A stretch of 15,874 nucleotides of DNA from the NCBI GenBank assembly GCA_031264755.1, contig JAISDO010000009.1:1-15874 (forward strand). Direction: 5' to 3'. The notes beneath the pieces were generated by a model. It was not told where the DNA came from. It saw only the letters and a list, made by a program, of their open reading frames with translations, and made no database searches. Position 1 is the stretch's first letter, and each line of letters begins with the position of its first letter. Below are positions 14,012-15,874 of this stretch, in pieces. The DNA is from Clostridiales bacterium (GTDB lineage: Bacteria; Bacillota_A; Clostridia; Christensenellales; Pumilibacteraceae). Both the position numbers and the translations under genes were made by a program.

Positions 14012-14932
14012 ATGAATATTTTGGTAAAATTTGCAAAGAATACATATATGACTATTGGATTGTTTATGTTAGGGGCACTATCTATATTGGTCTTTTTTGG
14101 AGTCGTAGGTGGTGTTCTCAAAAAATTAAGTATACCCGAATGGCTAGCATTCTGTATAATATTAGCTTTTACTTTAGGTGTGGTATTGGCACCTTTACAA
14201 TTTGCCGGAGCTAGTATTAGTATAAGCGGGTTTGGTATTCCGCTTGTATTAGTTGGTATAATGTGTGCCAGAATAGGATTTAGCAAAGAAATATTCGGAG
14301 CACTTTGGGGTAGTTTGTTGGTCGCATCTATATGTGTCGCATTTTATCTATGGTACCCAATGCAATTAGAGCAGACTTATCTCTATAGTGTATTGCTAGG
14401 CTTGACTGTAGGCATAGTGTCTGCTATAGCTACACGTGGACACAAGGCAGCATTGTTGGGTTGTGTAGCAGGAGTGTTGCTATTTGAATTGTGTGTAGGA
14501 GTGTATGACAGAGTGTACAACATAGACACAGTATATTTGGGTAGTATGTTGACACTAGACGTAATATTGATATCAAGTACAGTGTGTATATTGGTTTTGC
14601 AGACTGTAGGTGGGTTGCAATCTCACACAACAGCTAGTACACAGACAGCAGTGCCAATGTCTAGATCATTTAACAATCATGTCGCTCTCAATACAGAGAG
14701 TGCTGCAGACAATAATATGGAGATGATAGACTACTATAGGCAGCAAGGGGACTATAGCAAGATATATCCCGAAGATTTTGTAACTACACAATCTCCCGAC
14801 AAGACTCAAGAATCTACAATAGAACAATCCACTATACAGGCATTGGACATAACCAAAGCTAAGACTGATACGTCTATACAACAAGACAATGACAACAAAA
14901 ACAAGTTCATAGGATACTTTGGAGAGAGTTAA
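14012..14932 (+). CDS. Polytopic membrane protein, DUF1614-like
   Basis: 306 residues from ATG 14012. A TTG at 13994 lies inside the terminator T run and is less likely. About seven spans: 7-34, 45-65, 72-92, 94-115, 125-143, 149-170 and 180-205. The order of a Gly-rich hydrophobic start, PEWLAFCIILAF, GFGIPLVLVG, then a span pair followed by a final LTLDVILISSTVCILVL, resembles the DUF1614 family of membrane proteins of unknown function. This is recognised by pattern only. Residues 210-306 form a soluble tail rich in Gln, Thr, Ser and Asp that most family members would lack. No SD is visible. No function is assigned. Confidence 0.75.
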   Translation: MNILVKFAKNTYMTIGLFMLGALSILVFFGVVGGVLKKLSIPEWLAFCIILAFTLGVVLAPLQFAGASISISGFGIPLVLVGIMCARIGFSKEIFGALWGSLLVASICVAFYLWYPMQLEQTYLYSVLLGLTVGIVSAIATRGHKAALLGCVAGVLLFELCVGVYDRVYNIDTVYLGSMLTLDVILISSTVCILVLQTVGGLQSHTTASTQTAVPMSRSFNNHVALNTESAADNNMEMIDYYRQQGDYSKIYPEDFVTTQSPDKTQESTIEQSTIQALDITKAKTDTSIQQDNDNKNKFIGYFGES

Positions 14933-14944
14933 GTGGCATTGGTA

Positions 14945-14974
14945 TTGACTATAGTAGGTGCAGCCTTGTATACT
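14945..14974 (+). promoter_or_regulatory. Promoter-like site facing a terminator
   Basis: TTGACT (14945-14950), 18 bp, then TATACT (14969-14974). The same bases form an imperfect hairpin (TTGAC and TATAGTA with TACTATA and GTCAA, the latter two split by TCAA). If active, it would start near 14981 and run into the terminator at 15023-15071, making an RNA of about 95 nt. Confidence 0.35.
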
Positions 14975-15022
14975 ATATCAAGTCAATGATTGTCTTATTG
15001 TTATTGGATTTGAATATTTTTC

Positions 15023-15071
15023 ACAAAAATCAATTCTTGTTTGTTTTGGGTAAGCAAGGATTGATTTTTGT
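15023..15071. terminator. Strong intrinsic terminator, possibly bidirectional
   Basis: ACAAAAATCAATTCTTG (15023-15039) pairs with CAAGGATTGATTTTTGT (15055-15071): 17 bp with one G-U pair around a 15-nt loop. T-rich bases occur on the right and A-rich bases on the left. It lies 90 bp after the DUF1614-like stop codon. Confidence 0.75.
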
Positions 15072-15187
15072 TGTTATACAATAGGTTTGTCAATTAATGT
15101 TATCCAAAAGCAAAAAGTAAATATCGTTAGATATGCAAAACAAATACAATCAACCTATTGACAATCTTATACATCGACAAAGATAAC

Positions 15188-15258
15188 TGTATTATCCATG
15201 AAGATAACAATATTGAGAGTGTAGAGAGCGTTATATAGTTGCTTGTATTATCTATGAA
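15188..15258. repeat. Two near-identical 15-bp direct repeats
   Basis: TGTATTATCCATGAA (15188-15202) and TGTATTATCTATGAA (15244-15258) agree at 14 of 15 positions, 56 bp apart. Each contains an ATG. The first opens only eight codons, while the second opens the 29-codon ORF at 15254. Confidence 0.6.
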
Positions 15259-15343
15259 CAAAAAAGATCAAAATATGAACGATAAAGTTGATGAAATTAC
15301 TAGCACAATCACAGGTGATTGTGCTATACTAGCACAAAAATAA
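15254..15343 (+). CDS. Possible 29-residue small protein
   Basis: An ATG followed by 28 codons to TAA, beginning MNKKDQNMNDKVDE and ending CAILAQK. It is charged at the start and weakly hydrophobic at the end. No SD is seen. TTGACA (15158-15163) with GATAAC (15182-15187) is a weak promoter candidate. The distal half overlaps a perfect palindrome. It resembles nothing I know and could be a chance frame. Confidence 0.2.
   Translation: MNKKDQNMNDKVDEITSTITGDCAILAQK
15301..15326. repeat. Perfect 12-bp inverted repeat
   Basis: TAGCACAATCAC (15301-15312) and GTGATTGTGCTA (15315-15326) flank AG; as RNA it would be an 11-bp stem with a CAGG loop. The sequence CTAGCACA recurs just after it at 15329-15336. 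No T tract follows on the plus strand, so an operator or processing hairpin is as likely as a terminator. Confidence 0.7.
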
Positions 15344-15481
15344 TCTTAGAAAAATATATAGTAGTATGATGTATGGTACCACATTGTACTGTAGTATGTG
15401 TAGTATAAGATTGTATAAGTGTAGAGGCGTAGACAATCCTAGTGAAATATAACAAACATATATTTTTATTAGGAGGACTTG

Positions 15482-15874
15482 ATGAAATCAAGCGTAAACA
15501 AGCCTACCAATAGAGTGGGCAAGGTTAAGCTATCTATAATCATGGCATTGGTGGTGATATTGCCAATCGGTGCATTGATGGTAGCGGTAATACGCAATGG
15601 TGGAGTCTCTGTAGAGTCTCAAGTTGTGTTGACGCAAGAGCAACAAGTTGAGCGAGCAGAGCAGTTGCAAGCAATAGACAGCTACAACCGAGCAACGCTA
15701 GGTATGCAAGCTATGCTAGCTACACAACGAGTAGAGCAAGAGCAATGGTTGGATACCCTAATACAGCAGTCACAACTTGTAGAGCAGGCAATGCAAGAGT
15801 TGGATAGGGTGTATAGCAATGCTAGCTACATTAGCGAAGAGGCAAAGTACTTTATAGAGGCATTGCAAGCTCAG
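15482..15874 (+). CDS. Membrane-anchored probable coiled-coil protein (3' end cut by window)
   Basis: An open frame of 131 codons that continues past the window end, so the C-terminus is unseen. The start is very well supported by AGGAGG (15471-15476), 5 nt before the ATG. The N-terminus is basic (MKSSVNKPTNRVGKVK), followed by one hydrophobic segment (about residues 17-37, LSIIMALVVILPIGALMVAV) acting as a signal anchor or signal peptide. From residue 45 the chain is highly Gln/Glu-rich with repeated LxxQxxxVEQ-type spacing (for example QEQQVERAEQLQ and QSQLVEQAMQELDRV), suggesting a long extracytoplasmic helix or coiled coil. Chemoreceptor and sensor-kinase input domains can look like this, but the visible part contains no deciding motif. 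Confidence 0.8.
   Translation, partial: MKSSVNKPTNRVGKVKLSIIMALVVILPIGALMVAVIRNGGVSVESQVVLTQEQQVERAEQLQAIDSYNRATLGMQAMLATQRVEQEQWLDTLIQQSQLVEQAMQELDRVYSNASYISEEAKYFIEALQAQ

Larger units (their letters stand above)
14933..15481. other. Intergenic region with terminator, palindromes and possible small RNA
   Basis: About 550 bp between the DUF1614-like gene and the last gene. It contains a promoter-like site (14945-14974), a strong hairpin terminator (15023-15071), a TTGACA at 15158, two near-identical 15-mers, a short ORF with an internal palindrome, and three copies of GTAGTAT (15361, 15391, 15400) upstream of the last gene. No larger gene is supported. Confidence 0.6.

Noticed and set aside
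15198..15224. ATG in the first 15-bp repeat as a gene start
   Set aside because: The frame stops after eight codons.
1..15874. Possible UGA recoding, since no larger gene ends in TGA
   Set aside because: Recognised proteins have normal length without reading through TGA, so the standard code suffices.

Overview
The window looks like chromosomal DNA of a low-GC, endospore-forming member of the Bacillota, probably Clostridia-like. The spoVAC-spoVAD pair, a forespore (SigG-type) promoter in front of it, Shine-Dalgarno sequences such as AGGAGG, TTGACA/TATAAT promoters and U-tailed hairpin terminators all point that way. All thirteen complete larger genes end in TAA or TAG; none ends in TGA. No rRNA, tRNA, CRISPR array, insertion sequence or phage gene was seen.

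Layout. 1-338: non-coding, with an exact 8-bp tandem repeat (29-113), a degenerate array of the same period (226-282) and a promoter. 339-1166: a secreted Trp-rich protein of unknown function. 1472-3583: a MacB-type ABC exporter fusion, closed by a strong terminator. 3584-4261: mostly non-coding, ending in a SigG-type promoter. 4262-5877: spoVAC and spoVAD, translationally coupled and closed by a perfect 17-bp bidirectional terminator with no spoVAE after them. 5980-6408 (minus): a one-span membrane protein. 6699-9272: a P-type cation ATPase that may be transcribed leaderless. 9448-10011: a four-span membrane protein. 10141-10872: a FatA/FatB-like acyl-ACP thioesterase with an altered catalytic motif. 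10940-11191: a small two-span protein, also with almost no 5' leader. 11218-12021 (minus): a four-span protein with a central soluble domain. 12187-13802: threonylcarbamoyl-AMP synthase and a YwlE-type phosphatase, an adjacency reminiscent of the ywlC-ywlE region of Bacillus. 14012-14932: a polytopic membrane protein resembling DUF1614. 14933-15481: non-coding, with a terminator, palindromes and a possible small RNA. 15482-15874: the 5' part of a membrane-anchored, Gln/Glu-rich probable coiled-coil protein that runs off the window.

How the genes fit together. The clearest functional unit is spoVAC-spoVAD, which handles dipicolinic acid in the forespore and is predicted to be switched on by SigG. 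TsaC (tRNA t6A synthesis) and the YwlE-like phosphatase (arginine or tyrosine dephosphorylation) form a probable two-gene unit. Most other genes are single transcription units with their own promoters or terminators, and most are envelope or membrane proteins. I did not find a convincing new multi-gene system. The items most worth checking are the missing spoVAE, the near-leaderless promoters, the changed thioesterase motif, the octamer repeats upstream of the secreted protein, and the structured non-coding stretches near 1228-1302 and 14945-15343.
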